The translations under genes were made by a program, and so were the position numbers. This document shows positions 1-8,231 of a DNA stretch of 19,669 nucleotides, in pieces; position 1 is the first letter of the stretch; every line of letters begins with the position of its first letter. The stretch is from Flammeovirgaceae bacterium UBA2786. Lineage in GTDB: Bacteria > Bacteroidota > Bacteroidia > Cytophagales > Cyclobacteriaceae. The stretch is from positions 55,607-75,275 of the forward strand of contig DEIA01000034.1 of assembly GCA_002352225.1 (NCBI GenBank). Reading direction: 5' to 3'. The notes beneath the pieces were generated by a model. The model worked only from the letters and a program-made list of their open reading frames with translations. It searched no databases and had not been told where the DNA came from.

Positions 1-1541
1 GTATGATACTTCGAGGATGAACCTGCTTTAATACCCGCTCCATAAAATAATATCGGAATATGGGTATCGTAGGTGTAGGCCGAACCATGTGTAGAACCCG
101 TAACACCACCCCATGAGTACCAGCCTGGTTCCAGTACAAATGCAATATCGCCACACCGTTTGGGGTTAAAACCTCTAACCACCTTTCCCCGAATACCAAT
201 TTCATCGGTATTGATTTGGCGAATGGTAGACGCGGTATAAACCTGCGAAATACCTTCGGTTGAAAGTAAAAATTTAGTGATTAGCTCGGTTGCTACAAGC
301 ATATCTACACCTGTAGCGCGCGGGTCGCCATCAAATGCCTGCTGGTTGATGTAAACCTGCTCGGTAGTAACTTTCTCAACTACTGTTTTACCCGGAAAAA
401 ATTGTTGCAGGTATTCATTCAGGTTAGCTTCCAACTGGGCCGGGCGAAAATAGCCTGCCGGCACACGATTGTCTTTCAGGTATTGCGCAACTTCTGCCAC
501 ACCATGATCGGCTGTCAGGAATACCGTATACTTGCCTGCCCCTACTTCCTTATCGAGATAATTGAAAAAATCTTCAAATGTTTTATCCAGGCGCAGGTAG
601 GTATCGGCTAACTCTACTGAATTGGGGCCGGTGCCGTGCCCGATCCGGTCGGTGCTCGAAAACGAAACCGTAAGAAAATCGGTTATATCATCTTTGCCTA
701 ATCCCTCGCCTGCTATTGCTGCTTTTGCCATTTCAGCTATAAGCGTATTGCCCCAGGGTGTATTGGCTACCAGATCTAAATTACCATTGTCTTTACGAAG
801 CTCGTTAAGTTTATATGGAAAAACTGATTTTTCTTTTCCTTTCCATTTCCATTCGTAGGGAGATTCATCGGGGCCTACTTCCGTATATTGATTTAACGGC
901 AACAGTGTTGTCCACTCTTGCGCCAGATATTGTTCGGGTAACTTGCGTTGATTGAATTTCTGAACCCAATCTGGTAAAGCTGTTTTATAATATGTGCTGG
1001 TAATAAAATTTCCGGTTGAACCATCGTACCAATATGCACCATCGGCCATGTGGCCGGAAGGTAACACGGCACTACGATCTTTAACCGAAACACCAATTAC
1101 TTTTGCACGCTTTTGGGTAGCCAGTTTCAACTCATCGGTTATGGTGGTAGAAAGCAATCGGGCAGGAGAAACTTTCCCTCCCTTTTCGGTACCTACCGGG
1201 CTTTGCAAGTCATCGCCTACACAGTTTACATCTTTTTTTGATGTACGATCGTACCAATCGTTAGCTACAATTCCATGTATTGCAGGTGTAGTACCGGTAT
1301 AAACAGAGGCATGGCCCGGACCGGTTTCGGTGGGCACATAATTATAGTGAGCGTTTTTCAACATGAAGCCTTGTTTTACGAATCGGTTAAATCCACTTGC
1401 TCCAAATTTCGATTCGTAACGATACACGTATTCCTGCCGCATCTGGTCAACCACAATACCTACCACCAGTTTAGGTTGAGTTTGAGCAAAACTTAGTTGT
1501 GTGGTAATACCAATGAGCAGGCTTAGGGTTAGTTTTTTCAT
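1..1541 (-). CDS. pafA: PafA-like alkaline phosphatase, secreted (3' end cut by window edge)
   Basis: A secreted phosphate-monoester hydrolase of the alkaline phosphatase superfamily, expected in the periplasm. I translated it by hand: 513 residues are visible and the frame runs off the left edge. PafA is about 546 residues, so roughly 30 are missing. Residues 1-19 are a signal peptide (MKKLTLSLLIGITTQLSFA). The PafA catalytic set is recognisable at matching spacing: metal ligand Asp32 in VVDQMR, nucleophile Thr73 in ETGPGHAS, Asn94, Lys154 and Arg156 in KDR, Asp and His in DRIGH, Asp-His in TADHG, and a late His in GSTHGS. The Lys/Arg pair and Thr nucleophile favour a monoesterase over a nucleotide pyrophosphatase/phosphodiesterase, though the families are close. 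It stands 139 bases upstream of nothing on its own strand except the WG gene, so it may have its own promoter. Confidence 0.85.
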   Translation of the reverse strand, partial: MKKLTLSLLIGITTQLSFAQTQPKLVVGIVVDQMRQEYVYRYESKFGASGFNRFVKQGFMLKNAHYNYVPTETGPGHASVYTGTTPAIHGIVANDWYDRTSKKDVNCVGDDLQSPVGTEKGGKVSPARLLSTTITDELKLATQKRAKVIGVSVKDRSAVLPSGHMADGAYWYDGSTGNFITSTYYKTALPDWVQKFNQRKLPEQYLAQEWTTLLPLNQYTEVGPDESPYEWKWKGKEKSVFPYKLNELRKDNGNLDLVANTPWGNTLIAEMAKAAIAGEGLGKDDITDFLTVSFSSTDRIGHGTGPNSVELADTYLRLDKTFEDFFNYLDKEVGAGKYTVFLTADHGVAEVAQYLKDNRVPAGYFRPAQLEANLNEYLQQFFPGKTVVEKVTTEQVYINQQAFDGDPRATGVDMLVATELITKFLLSTEGISQVYTASTIRQINTDEIGIRGKVVRGFNPKRCGDIAFVLEPGWYSWGGVTGSTHGSAYTYDTHIPILFYGAGIKAGSSSKYH

Positions 1542-1555
1542 CGCTACATTTTTCT

Positions 1556-1582
1556 CAAGTATACGCACAAAGTGGAATAATT
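1556..1582 (-). promoter_or_regulatory. Possible Bacteroidota-type promoter for the phosphatase gene
   Basis: On the minus strand TATACTTG (1563-1556) is one mismatch from the Bacteroidota -7 consensus TAnnTTTG, and lies 14 bases before the ATG at 1541. TTTC stands 19 bases upstream as a weak -33 element (consensus TTTG). The leader would be very short. This is a pattern match only. Confidence 0.25.
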
Positions 1583-1632
1583 GAAATTAAACTTTTGTGA
1601 GGGGGGAAAACGGTTACTGGTGGGGTATTAGC

Positions 1633-1655
1633 TGCGTGCGCAGTGGTAGCGCGCA
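1633..1655. other. GC-rich hairpin between WG gene and phosphatase gene
   Basis: TGCGTGC at 1633-1639 pairs with GCGCGCA at 1649-1655 (seven pairs, one a G-T wobble) around a nine-base loop. It lies 26 bases past the WG stop codon and upstream of the phosphatase gene. No run of T follows on either strand, so it is not a canonical intrinsic terminator. It could still act on the mRNA leaving the WG gene. The rest of the 139-base gap (1542-1680) holds only the weak promoter candidate. Confidence 0.35.
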
Positions 1656-1680
1656 TATCTACAACTCAGCACCAACAAAC

Positions 1681-4281
1681 TCAATTCGAGTCGCACACTA
1701 ATTTTTCGTATTCTTCTTCTTCCAATGCTTGCCTGCGTACCAGCTTTCCATCGGCATTGTAATAGATTACAACATAAATACCGGCTTCTTCAACCTGCTT
1801 CTCTGTAAAATAAAAAGGCGAGTCGTTTGTACCAATATTAATCACTTCATGAAAGGTAGGTTGAATAATCATTCCTCTTGTATTACTTATAATACCGTAG
1901 AAATTTTCGCGTTGAATACGCATCAGTTTTTCGGAATTACTTTTTCTTATCCAGGTAAAGGCCCGCACTTTGTCAACCAGAACCGCTTGCGTTTTGAAAT
2001 CAATTAACATCCACTGCCGGTTTTGTTTTACCCATACCTGATCTCCCTGCCAGAATACAATCTCATCGTATTCAAAAGGTGTAAGGGGCTTCATATCCCA
2101 ACCCACAATTCCATACTTGCCTTCGCGAAAAGCAGTAAGATAGGTTTCATTCAAGAGTACAAGATTGCGTTCATATTCGGGTTTTATAAACCTGCGCTGA
2201 TCAAAATCATACAAACCGAATTTTCGGTTTTTTAAAATTGAAAGTTGTCCATCCGGATTTAGTACCAGTGTTTCCATCTCAACCGGTACAACAACTTTAC
2301 CCAGACTATTCAACAACCCCTTCTTTCCTGCTTTAGACACTACAAAATAATCTCCGATCGACTCAATCAATTCATATTCTGTTACAAATTGCTGTGCCCC
2401 GTCTGTCAGATTAAAAATGGTATGTTTATTTCTGTTTTCGGTATAGAAATACCGAACCGAATCGCGTGCTTCTACAAACTTAATTTTTGAATCTGGAAGC
2501 AGATCAATAGCACGTACTGCAGATAAGAATACCTGCACACGATTGTCAGATTGTACAAAGGCAAGGCGTTGTTCAAACCACACACTATCGGCTTTTACCG
2601 AAGCCATTTTTCTGGAAGGAATATGATACAATTGTGTGAGGCCTTCGGCACTAAGCAGTAACCATTGCTGGTGATAGGTAACCTTATGCCACTCTTTTCC
2701 TTTCAGGTCATCCGAAAGACCATGCACCAATGTGCCGGTTGGGCGTGTTTCCAGCAAAGCAAAAGGTGTTTGTACTAATGTATGCCTGCCCAGAGGAATA
2801 GTAAATTCGAGTTTGCTATTCATAATTCCTTCTAATACTCCATTGCGTACTATTAATAATCCTTTGGCTAATGCCACCACATCATCAAAAACAAACTGCT
2901 CGCTTAGGGGCTGGCCATCCGTTAACAAAGCTACCTGCTGAGGCGTAACCAGAATCTTTTTTCCTAACCGGTTAAGAACCAGTACATCTTCAATTTCACG
3001 GGCATCGGTTAAACCGGGTATCTCCAAATGGCGCCCCGAAAGAGTAAATAGATCTGCTTTCTGATTCCGATAACCCACAATAAAATGTCCACCTGCAATC
3101 TTGAAATCATCATAACAAGAGGAAACAATGGCAAGGCCAGACTTATGAATTAGCTGTACACAGTCTTCTTTTTCAACAACCAAAAATCCATACCCGATTG
3201 AAGTTACTTCTGATTCTGCATCGGCTAACTTTTTACCCGTGCGACTATATACTCCTTCTTTAAGAATAAGAATATCATCGCGGATGGTTTGGCATCTGTA
3301 GTCATCTTCCACATCATCAAACTGCGGAGCAAGAACTTCTTTTCCGGTTTGATCCATGAATCCAAATAATCCGTTCTTGTATATAGCAATCCAACTTTGC
3401 TTATCAATAGCTATCACATTCTGCAACGAATCTGTCAGGATGGATTCCGGAATTTTTTCCTCCCATTCCGCATATAAATGGAATAAAATATTTCGCGCTT
3501 GTGCGGCCATTGGCGAGGTTGGGTACGCTGCCAGGTATTGCAGAAAGTCTTCAGGCTGACCTGAAGCAGTTACAATTTCAAAAATCTGCTGATGCACCTG
3601 AGGCAAATAAGGGCTGGCCGGATATTGCTCCACAAAAACCTGATAGCTCTTTAATTTTCTATCGCGTGTTTTTTCTTCGAACAACAATTTTTCGTAACGG
3701 TTTTTTGCCTCAGTTGCCCGCATTGAGTTTGGATATTTTTGCAGGTATTGCTGAAAAGCCGTGTACGAGTTTTCTTTCAGCGCATCCAGGTAACTTACTT
3801 CATCGCGCAACTCAACAGCCTGCAAAACCTGTCTTGCATTCGGAAACCGGGTTAAATACCGAATATAAACCTGTTCTGAATTAATTCTTTTAGCTTCTTC
3901 AAATGCAAGGCTATCGATTTGGGTGCGAAGAGAATTCAATACCGCACTATCAACCGGAAAGCGATGTATGCGCTCGCGTTCGCGCACCGAAAGCGAATCG
4001 AAAATGCGTATTGATTTTCTATTATAATAATCAGCTGAATCAACCTGATAATCGGGATTGCCGGCAGCCAGAAACCATTGCGTAAGCACTACCTGACTTT
4101 CAATGTCGGCAGTATCTTTTCGGATAGATTTTTTAAGTAAGCGGTACGCACTTTCCCATTTGCCCGATTGCAACCGGTTTTGTGCTATGCGTGCCTGATT
4201 TAACTGAGCCTGTAACGGCATTGCGCTGAACAGCACTACAGCACTTACGCACATTAGCCAAACCGGCACACTTACCTTCAT
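1681..4281 (-). CDS. Secreted TPR and WG-repeat protein
   Basis: An 866-residue protein of unknown biochemical role. Residues 1-25 are a signal peptide ending in MPLQA, so it is exported. Residues 30-275 are helical repeats of tetratricopeptide type, with recurring patterns such as FQQYLQKYPNS (177-187), FVEQYPASPYLP (216-227) and FLQYLAAYPTSP (246-257). From about 295 to the end are WG-type beta repeats, clearest at 301-325 (YKNGLFGFMDQTGKEV), 651-670, 684-705, 720-742 and 792-812. Each carries the G-x-x-G and hydrophobic-x-P-x-[FY] signature. WG repeats are common in Bacteroidota surface and periplasmic proteins, and TPRs usually mediate protein contacts, so a scaffold role is plausible. 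The start is the only ATG that gives a signal peptide. It follows the TldE-like gene by 68 bases on the same strand and may be co-transcribed with it. Confidence 0.85.
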   Translation of the reverse strand: MKVSVPVWLMCVSAVVLFSAMPLQAQLNQARIAQNRLQSGKWESAYRLLKKSIRKDTADIESQVVLTQWFLAAGNPDYQVDSADYYNRKSIRIFDSLSVRERERIHRFPVDSAVLNSLRTQIDSLAFEEAKRINSEQVYIRYLTRFPNARQVLQAVELRDEVSYLDALKENSYTAFQQYLQKYPNSMRATEAKNRYEKLLFEEKTRDRKLKSYQVFVEQYPASPYLPQVHQQIFEIVTASGQPEDFLQYLAAYPTSPMAAQARNILFHLYAEWEEKIPESILTDSLQNVIAIDKQSWIAIYKNGLFGFMDQTGKEVLAPQFDDVEDDYRCQTIRDDILILKEGVYSRTGKKLADAESEVTSIGYGFLVVEKEDCVQLIHKSGLAIVSSCYDDFKIAGGHFIVGYRNQKADLFTLSGRHLEIPGLTDAREIEDVLVLNRLGKKILVTPQQVALLTDGQPLSEQFVFDDVVALAKGLLIVRNGVLEGIMNSKLEFTIPLGRHTLVQTPFALLETRPTGTLVHGLSDDLKGKEWHKVTYHQQWLLLSAEGLTQLYHIPSRKMASVKADSVWFEQRLAFVQSDNRVQVFLSAVRAIDLLPDSKIKFVEARDSVRYFYTENRNKHTIFNLTDGAQQFVTEYELIESIGDYFVVSKAGKKGLLNSLGKVVVPVEMETLVLNPDGQLSILKNRKFGLYDFDQRRFIKPEYERNLVLLNETYLTAFREGKYGIVGWDMKPLTPFEYDEIVFWQGDQVWVKQNRQWMLIDFKTQAVLVDKVRAFTWIRKSNSEKLMRIQRENFYGIISNTRGMIIQPTFHEVINIGTNDSPFYFTEKQVEEAGIYVVIYYNADGKLVRRQALEEEEYEKLVCDSN

Positions 4282-4285
4282 GCAG

Positions 4286-4293
4286 TAAAGTTA
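4286..4293 (-). promoter_or_regulatory. Possible -7 element before the WG gene
   Basis: The minus strand reads TAACTTTA just before the ATG at 4281, one mismatch from TAnnTTTG. I see no -33 TTTG at the right distance, and the leader would be almost absent. It is a weak candidate, listed because it decides whether the WG gene is separate from the tld genes. Confidence 0.2.
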
Positions 4294-4349
4294 GCATAGA
4301 TAGAGTAGTATGCGACAGGCACTTGCCGACTTATTAACTTTTTAATCGG

Positions 4350-5993
4350 TTATTGCTTAAGCGGGTCTTTCACAAATTCATCTTCTTTATAAGAAGGGAT
4401 TTCGGCACGCACAATTTCTACTTCACCAAGCAGCAAGCCTTGCGGAACAATATAAGAAGCAAAGCCTCCTTCGGCCCCAAAACCCGGCAGATTAAATGCT
4501 GCATCGCCAGGTGTAGCCGAAATTTTTCTAAGGTTGCGAAACGTAAGTGAACTAAACCGAGCCTGGCGCTGAAACTCTTCGGCCCCGGTATCAAGGTTTA
4601 CTTTGTAAATATTAAAGATACCGATACGGCCGAAGTTTTCGTTACGGATTATAATAGCATACTCAAGTCCTTCTTCCTTCGCTTGCGCGATTAATTTATC
4701 CTTTAATTGCTTAGCATTGAATTGCTCGCTTACCGAAACCTGAATTACACCGGGTCCATCGCGATGTCCATTAGCGGTTTGAGTAGATGATGTGAGACTT
4801 CTGTCGTTAAACATATCTTTTAAAATTCCCTTATCGATTAACGTAACTTCATCGGGGGGCACCACACCTTCTGAATCGGCCACAAAAGCTCCGAGCAATT
4901 TAACACCTTGATGCTCCTTTGTGTGTGGTAATGCCTTTACGGTTAATGATGATGCCGCCACACTTTTCCCAATTCTCGATTCCATTGAATTACGGGCATC
5001 GTTTCTAAAACCAGTGGGGCTGGGAATATTATTATCAAACATTAATCGCTCGCGCCCCATAAACAACAAACTGGCCATAAAATCCGCTACCGAGCTGCCT
5101 TCTAATAAAACCGGGCCTGTGTAATCATCATCAAATTTTGTTGCTTTCTTTCTTTCGTCCAGTTTCTTTATCCGCGCTTCAATGTCTGCCATAAGTTGTG
5201 TTACAGTGGGTAATTCATCCGGATGCGCTGCCGCCCAAACCACCTGATCGAACACCAATTCGCCTGCTTCATCGCGACCCAGGATGGCAAGTTGTAACAT
5301 GGTTCGTTGCACCGGTAGCTTTAGCGAAGTGCCTTCACTACTCTCAAAATAATCATATCCCTGAATGTAATTAAGCGAAAGATTGGATGCCGGGTAGCCC
5401 GACTTTACAAACAGCTGCGTAAGTTGGCGCAGATTAGTTTCCCATTTCATTTTATCGAAAGGAACAAATTGCTGATTATCGTGAAGGGTTACTGCGGGCA
5501 ACTTAGCAAATACGCGATGTGGAATTTCTGAGAGTGGCTTTTTTTGCTCCTTCCATGTTTCCACATTCTTGGCATGCTGGCGTGCCGCACTCTTATACAC
5601 ATTATCAATCGAAACCCACAAGGCCCTGCGCACACCCAGGTAATCATCATCCAGCGGAACCTGAATGTCGTTCATTTCGGGCGATGAGAATAAATTATTA
5701 TCCAGACTCTCGTCATTCATTTCGTATGTTCCCACCAACACCCGATTTCCTTTACCTCTGCTTTTTAATTCATTTGAGTTTACTATCCCACCCAAAACAG
5801 CCGTAATAGAATACACCGACACTTCATTAATAGAACAACTTACATAACACGGTTTTTCGAAGGTATCTAATTGCAACTCCTTCATGCTGCGCTCTATCTC
5901 ATCGCGCATGGCTTTTTGAATTACATTTTGCTGTGCAAAACCCGGATACACCAGTACACTAAAAATTATAAAAAAGAAGACACGCATCTTCAT
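4350..5993 (-). CDS. Secreted TldE/PmbA-like protein lacking the metal site
   Basis: A 547-residue member of the TldD/PmbA family, the likely non-catalytic partner of the gene just upstream. In E. coli, TldD and TldE form a heterodimeric metalloprotease in which only TldD carries the HExxxH zinc site. Here the segment aligned with the TldD helix (about residues 299-313, reading SVADFMASLLFMGRE after GPVLLEG) has no His-Glu-His. The C-terminal Cys of TldD is also absent, replaced in FGAEGGFASYIVP. Residues 1-20 form a signal peptide (MKMRVFFFIIFSVLVYPGFA), so the protein is exported, unlike cytosolic E. coli TldE. The ATG at 5993 lies one base past the TGA of the upstream gene (TGA-T-ATG), indicating co-translation; a second ATG at 5987 is possible. 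I do not assign a symbol because strict orthology to tldE/pmbA is unproven. Confidence 0.85.
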   Translation of the reverse strand: MKMRVFFFIIFSVLVYPGFAQQNVIQKAMRDEIERSMKELQLDTFEKPCYVSCSINEVSVYSITAVLGGIVNSNELKSRGKGNRVLVGTYEMNDESLDNNLFSSPEMNDIQVPLDDDYLGVRRALWVSIDNVYKSAARQHAKNVETWKEQKKPLSEIPHRVFAKLPAVTLHDNQQFVPFDKMKWETNLRQLTQLFVKSGYPASNLSLNYIQGYDYFESSEGTSLKLPVQRTMLQLAILGRDEAGELVFDQVVWAAAHPDELPTVTQLMADIEARIKKLDERKKATKFDDDYTGPVLLEGSSVADFMASLLFMGRERLMFDNNIPSPTGFRNDARNSMESRIGKSVAASSLTVKALPHTKEHQGVKLLGAFVADSEGVVPPDEVTLIDKGILKDMFNDRSLTSSTQTANGHRDGPGVIQVSVSEQFNAKQLKDKLIAQAKEEGLEYAIIIRNENFGRIGIFNIYKVNLDTGAEEFQRQARFSSLTFRNLRKISATPGDAAFNLPGFGAEGGFASYIVPQGLLLGEVEIVRAEIPSYKEDEFVKDPLKQ

Positions 5994-5994
5994 A

Positions 5995-7662
5995 TCAATA
6001 TTCGTTAAGAGTTGGAGTTTTTAAAACAGTAGATTCAATATCGGTTTGTGGTTTTTTCTGCGTTTCAATTCTGCGCACAAACAACGAAGGCGAGATGGCC
6101 GTAACCGGAACACTGCCCGACTCTGCTCCACAAAAGCCTGTAAAAATTGCCGATTGTTTGTCGGCTGATGTAATCTCGGCAAACATAGCCAGAGGAGTAC
6201 CAATCAAATCCACACCACGCACCAATTCATCGGGCTTACCATTTACATACACCCGATACACTTCTGTAGGAAAAATATTGAACGCATTCGGATTAAACCG
6301 GTCGGTAGTAGTAAACCCACCCACCACATCTTTAAAATAATACCCATACGGTTTGCCTTGTTTCTTCGCTTCCTGAATCAACATTTTTCGTAAATCCTGA
6401 AATGAAACAGGCTTGGCAGCTTCTACGATCAGATTAGATTGACGGGATACCGGATCGCTGCTGGCATCGGCCCGGCCATGTCCGTTAGATGTTTTTACAG
6501 ATTCAAGCGGTGTGCGCGACATTAAAAATGTTTTGAGTATTCCATTATCAACAACAACCACCCGTTGGCCTTTTACGCCTTCATCATCGTACCGGTAAAA
6601 TCCATTCAACGGTTTGCCCTGAAATTCTTTTAACGTTGGATCAAAAATTACACTCAGGTTTTTATTTAAAACCGGTTGCCCGATTTTTTCTTTAAACGTC
6701 TGACTGTCCATATCATTTCGAAGGCGTTCGCCTTCAACCCGGTGGCCAAAAATTTCGTGAAAGAAAACGCCCGCCACCTGCGCATCCAGAATGGCCGGAC
6801 CGGAATAGGGTTCAGCTAAGGGAGCATCTTTCAGTTTTGACAAGATATTGATGAGCTTATCAACCTCCTGCAGCACCACCTCATCAGTCGGTAATCCTTC
6901 GGGGCTAAACGCAAAAAATGATTTATGCAACGGTACAATATCGCCATCTTTTGCACGAATGTTTCCGTTAATCATGAGGTACACGTATCGTTGGTTTTGT
7001 ACAACGTTGGTGCCCTCTGAAGACACAAAGTATTTTCGTTCGCTTACTAATTGCAGGCTTACATCGCCCGAAACCATGTCGGCATTTTTCTGAAATGGTA
7101 CTGAATACCTGCGCACTTTATCCTGCCACTCGTCAAGCTTAAACCAATTGGCCGGGAGTGGCGGTTCTACAAATTGTTCTGGTGTGGCTTTGGAAAAATC
7201 TTCGAGTTTGTTTTTAGAACTGGCTGGGCTGTTCTTCAATGCCTTTAGTGTTTCGCGGGCTTGCTTATAACTATTCTGGGTTACACGCCAAATTGAATAC
7301 TGAATGGCTTCGCGCGAATCATCTACCGGGATTTGAATGGCATTACCACCACCCTCATCACCATCCCATTGTCCGTTTTCAGCCGGATGTGTGTTATCGA
7401 AAGCGTAATCGCCCACGCGAACCGTAGTAAGCAAAAGTCGGTTGCGATTGCTATACGATTGCACCAGGCTACCGAAAGAAGATTCAATTCGGGTATAGGA
7501 AACATCGTTTACCCGATAAGCCAGGTAATACGGTGGGGTTTCTGTTTTGGTGAACTCTTTTACCTCGCGGTTAAGTTCTTCTTTTAAAACATCAAGCAAC
7601 ACATCTTGTGCAGATGCAACCGTGGCACATGCCATCATTAAAACAAAAAGAATTTTCCTCAT
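5995..7662 (-). CDS. tldD: Secreted TldD-family metalloprotease, catalytic subunit
   Basis: A 555-residue TldD/PmbA-family protein with an intact metal site: His302, Glu303 and His307 in HEIFGHRVEG, which fits HExxxH. Cys511 in TGFCGAESGSVPV fits the conserved C-terminal Cys ligand of TldD. The family trims peptides; E. coli TldD/E processes microcin B17 precursor and acts on unfolded peptides. Residues 1-18 are a signal peptide (MRKILFVLMMACATVASA), so this copy acts outside the cytosol. E. coli TldD is about 480 residues; the extra length is partly the signal peptide and N-terminal loops. It is first of a tight pair with the metal-free paralogue (one-base gap), which strongly suggests a heterodimer of an active and an inactive subunit. 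The 60 bases upstream hold no promoter I can defend. The substrate in this organism is unknown. Confidence 0.9.
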   Translation of the reverse strand: MRKILFVLMMACATVASAQDVLLDVLKEELNREVKEFTKTETPPYYLAYRVNDVSYTRIESSFGSLVQSYSNRNRLLLTTVRVGDYAFDNTHPAENGQWDGDEGGGNAIQIPVDDSREAIQYSIWRVTQNSYKQARETLKALKNSPASSKNKLEDFSKATPEQFVEPPLPANWFKLDEWQDKVRRYSVPFQKNADMVSGDVSLQLVSERKYFVSSEGTNVVQNQRYVYLMINGNIRAKDGDIVPLHKSFFAFSPEGLPTDEVVLQEVDKLINILSKLKDAPLAEPYSGPAILDAQVAGVFFHEIFGHRVEGERLRNDMDSQTFKEKIGQPVLNKNLSVIFDPTLKEFQGKPLNGFYRYDDEGVKGQRVVVVDNGILKTFLMSRTPLESVKTSNGHGRADASSDPVSRQSNLIVEAAKPVSFQDLRKMLIQEAKKQGKPYGYYFKDVVGGFTTTDRFNPNAFNIFPTEVYRVYVNGKPDELVRGVDLIGTPLAMFAEITSADKQSAIFTGFCGAESGSVPVTAISPSLFVRRIETQKKPQTDIESTVLKTPTLNEY

Positions 7663-7722
7663 GAGCTAACTATAACAAAATAATAAATCAATATGAATGA
7701 AAGTGTTCGGTTATAAAAGTGA

Positions 7723-7989
7723 TTATTTGATTTCGTAATGACCTCTCAAAGAATGAACCCGAATTCTGCCTTCAGCAACATCGTAAACAATTCGATGCTC
7801 ATCATTTATTCGCCTCGACCATTTACCGGTCAACTCATACTTTAGTTTCTCCGGTTTACCAATACCTTCGAATGGAGTTGACCGTATAGACGTAATTAAT
7901 GTAGTTATCCGTTTTTGAATGGACTTATTACCCGATTTTTTCCAAAAAGCAAGGTCTTTCAGTGCCTGTTGGGAATAATCTACTTCCAT
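7723..7989 (-). CDS. yoeB: YoeB-family mRNA endoribonuclease toxin
   Basis: An 88-residue Txe/YoeB toxin, which cleaves mRNA in the ribosomal A site. The fold signature is clear: STPFEGIGKPEKLKYEL followed by WSRRINDEHRIVYDV. The catalytic residues of E. coli YoeB (Glu46, Arg65, His83, Tyr84) match Glu47, Arg66, His84 and Tyr85 here with a constant offset of one, so the toxin looks active. The length is normal for the family. The start at 7989 overlaps the antitoxin's end by ten bases, the usual antitoxin-first arrangement. It is followed after 60 bases by tldD on the same strand, so read-through is possible. Repression by the toxin-antitoxin complex at the upstream promoter is expected from the family but not shown here. 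Confidence 0.9.
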   Translation of the reverse strand: MEVDYSQQALKDLAFWKKSGNKSIQKRITTLITSIRSTPFEGIGKPEKLKYELTGKWSRRINDEHRIVYDVAEGRIRVHSLRGHYEIK

Positions 7990-8177
7990 AAATCAGAAGT
8001 AGGAATTGTTTTGAATTTGCCCTTCTTAAATTCGGTTTCACTCGTTTTAATTTTCTTTACAAAATCCGGGTCATAGCCCTTTTTACTTTTCTTGAATGAA
8101 ACCTTGAGTGCTTTCAAAACAGCTTCTACCGTTGCTTGCTGAGTTTCGTTTTCAGGTTGCACAATTAATGTATCCAT
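7980..8177 (-). CDS. Small antitoxin paired with YoeB (DUF2683-like)
   Basis: A 65-residue protein that should neutralise the YoeB toxin encoded directly after it. It does not look like the usual YefM/Phd partner: there is no N-terminal Phd/YefM DNA-binding region. Instead it starts MDTLIVQPENETQQATVEAV, continues with a helix (about residues 14-26, VEAVLKALKVSFK), then a Lys-rich stretch and a C-terminal TSDLWK. From memory this resembles the Bacteroidota DUF2683-type small proteins found next to RelE/YoeB toxins; that match is a recollection, not a search. The C-terminal half is likely disordered until bound to toxin. It has its own good promoter and a four-base-pair-frame-shifted overlap with the toxin gene, so the two are translated together. 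Confidence 0.75.
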   Translation of the reverse strand: MDTLIVQPENETQQATVEAVLKALKVSFKKSKKGYDPDFVKKIKTSETEFKKGKFKTIPTSDLWK

Positions 8178-8194
8178 ATTCTTTAGCGTATTTT

Positions 8195-8225
8195 CAAAGT
8201 TACAAAAAGCTAACCCTCTCTCAAA
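8195..8225 (-). promoter_or_regulatory. Bacteroidota promoter of the toxin-antitoxin operon
   Basis: On the minus strand TTTG (8225-8222) is followed after exactly 19 bases by TAACTTTG (8202-8195). Both boxes match the Bacteroidota consensus TTTG-N19-TAnnTTTG perfectly. The -7 box lies 17 bases before the antitoxin ATG at 8177. The whole promoter fits in the 54-base gap after the esterase gene, so the toxin-antitoxin pair is an independent unit. No operator palindrome was recognised. Confidence 0.65.
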
Positions 8226-8231
8226 TTCAAT

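Noticed and set aside
1622..1700. tRNA-like look (GGGGTATTAGCT start, AGTGGTA D-loop-like motif, TTCGAGT T-loop-like motif)
   Set aside because: The anticodon and T stems do not pair, and no acceptor 3' strand matches. The TTCGAGT part codes for the end of the WG protein. Chance resemblance.
3501..3884. Plus-strand open frame of 127 codons inside the WG gene
   Set aside because: Antisense to the TPR-coding part, no family resemblance, no promoter.
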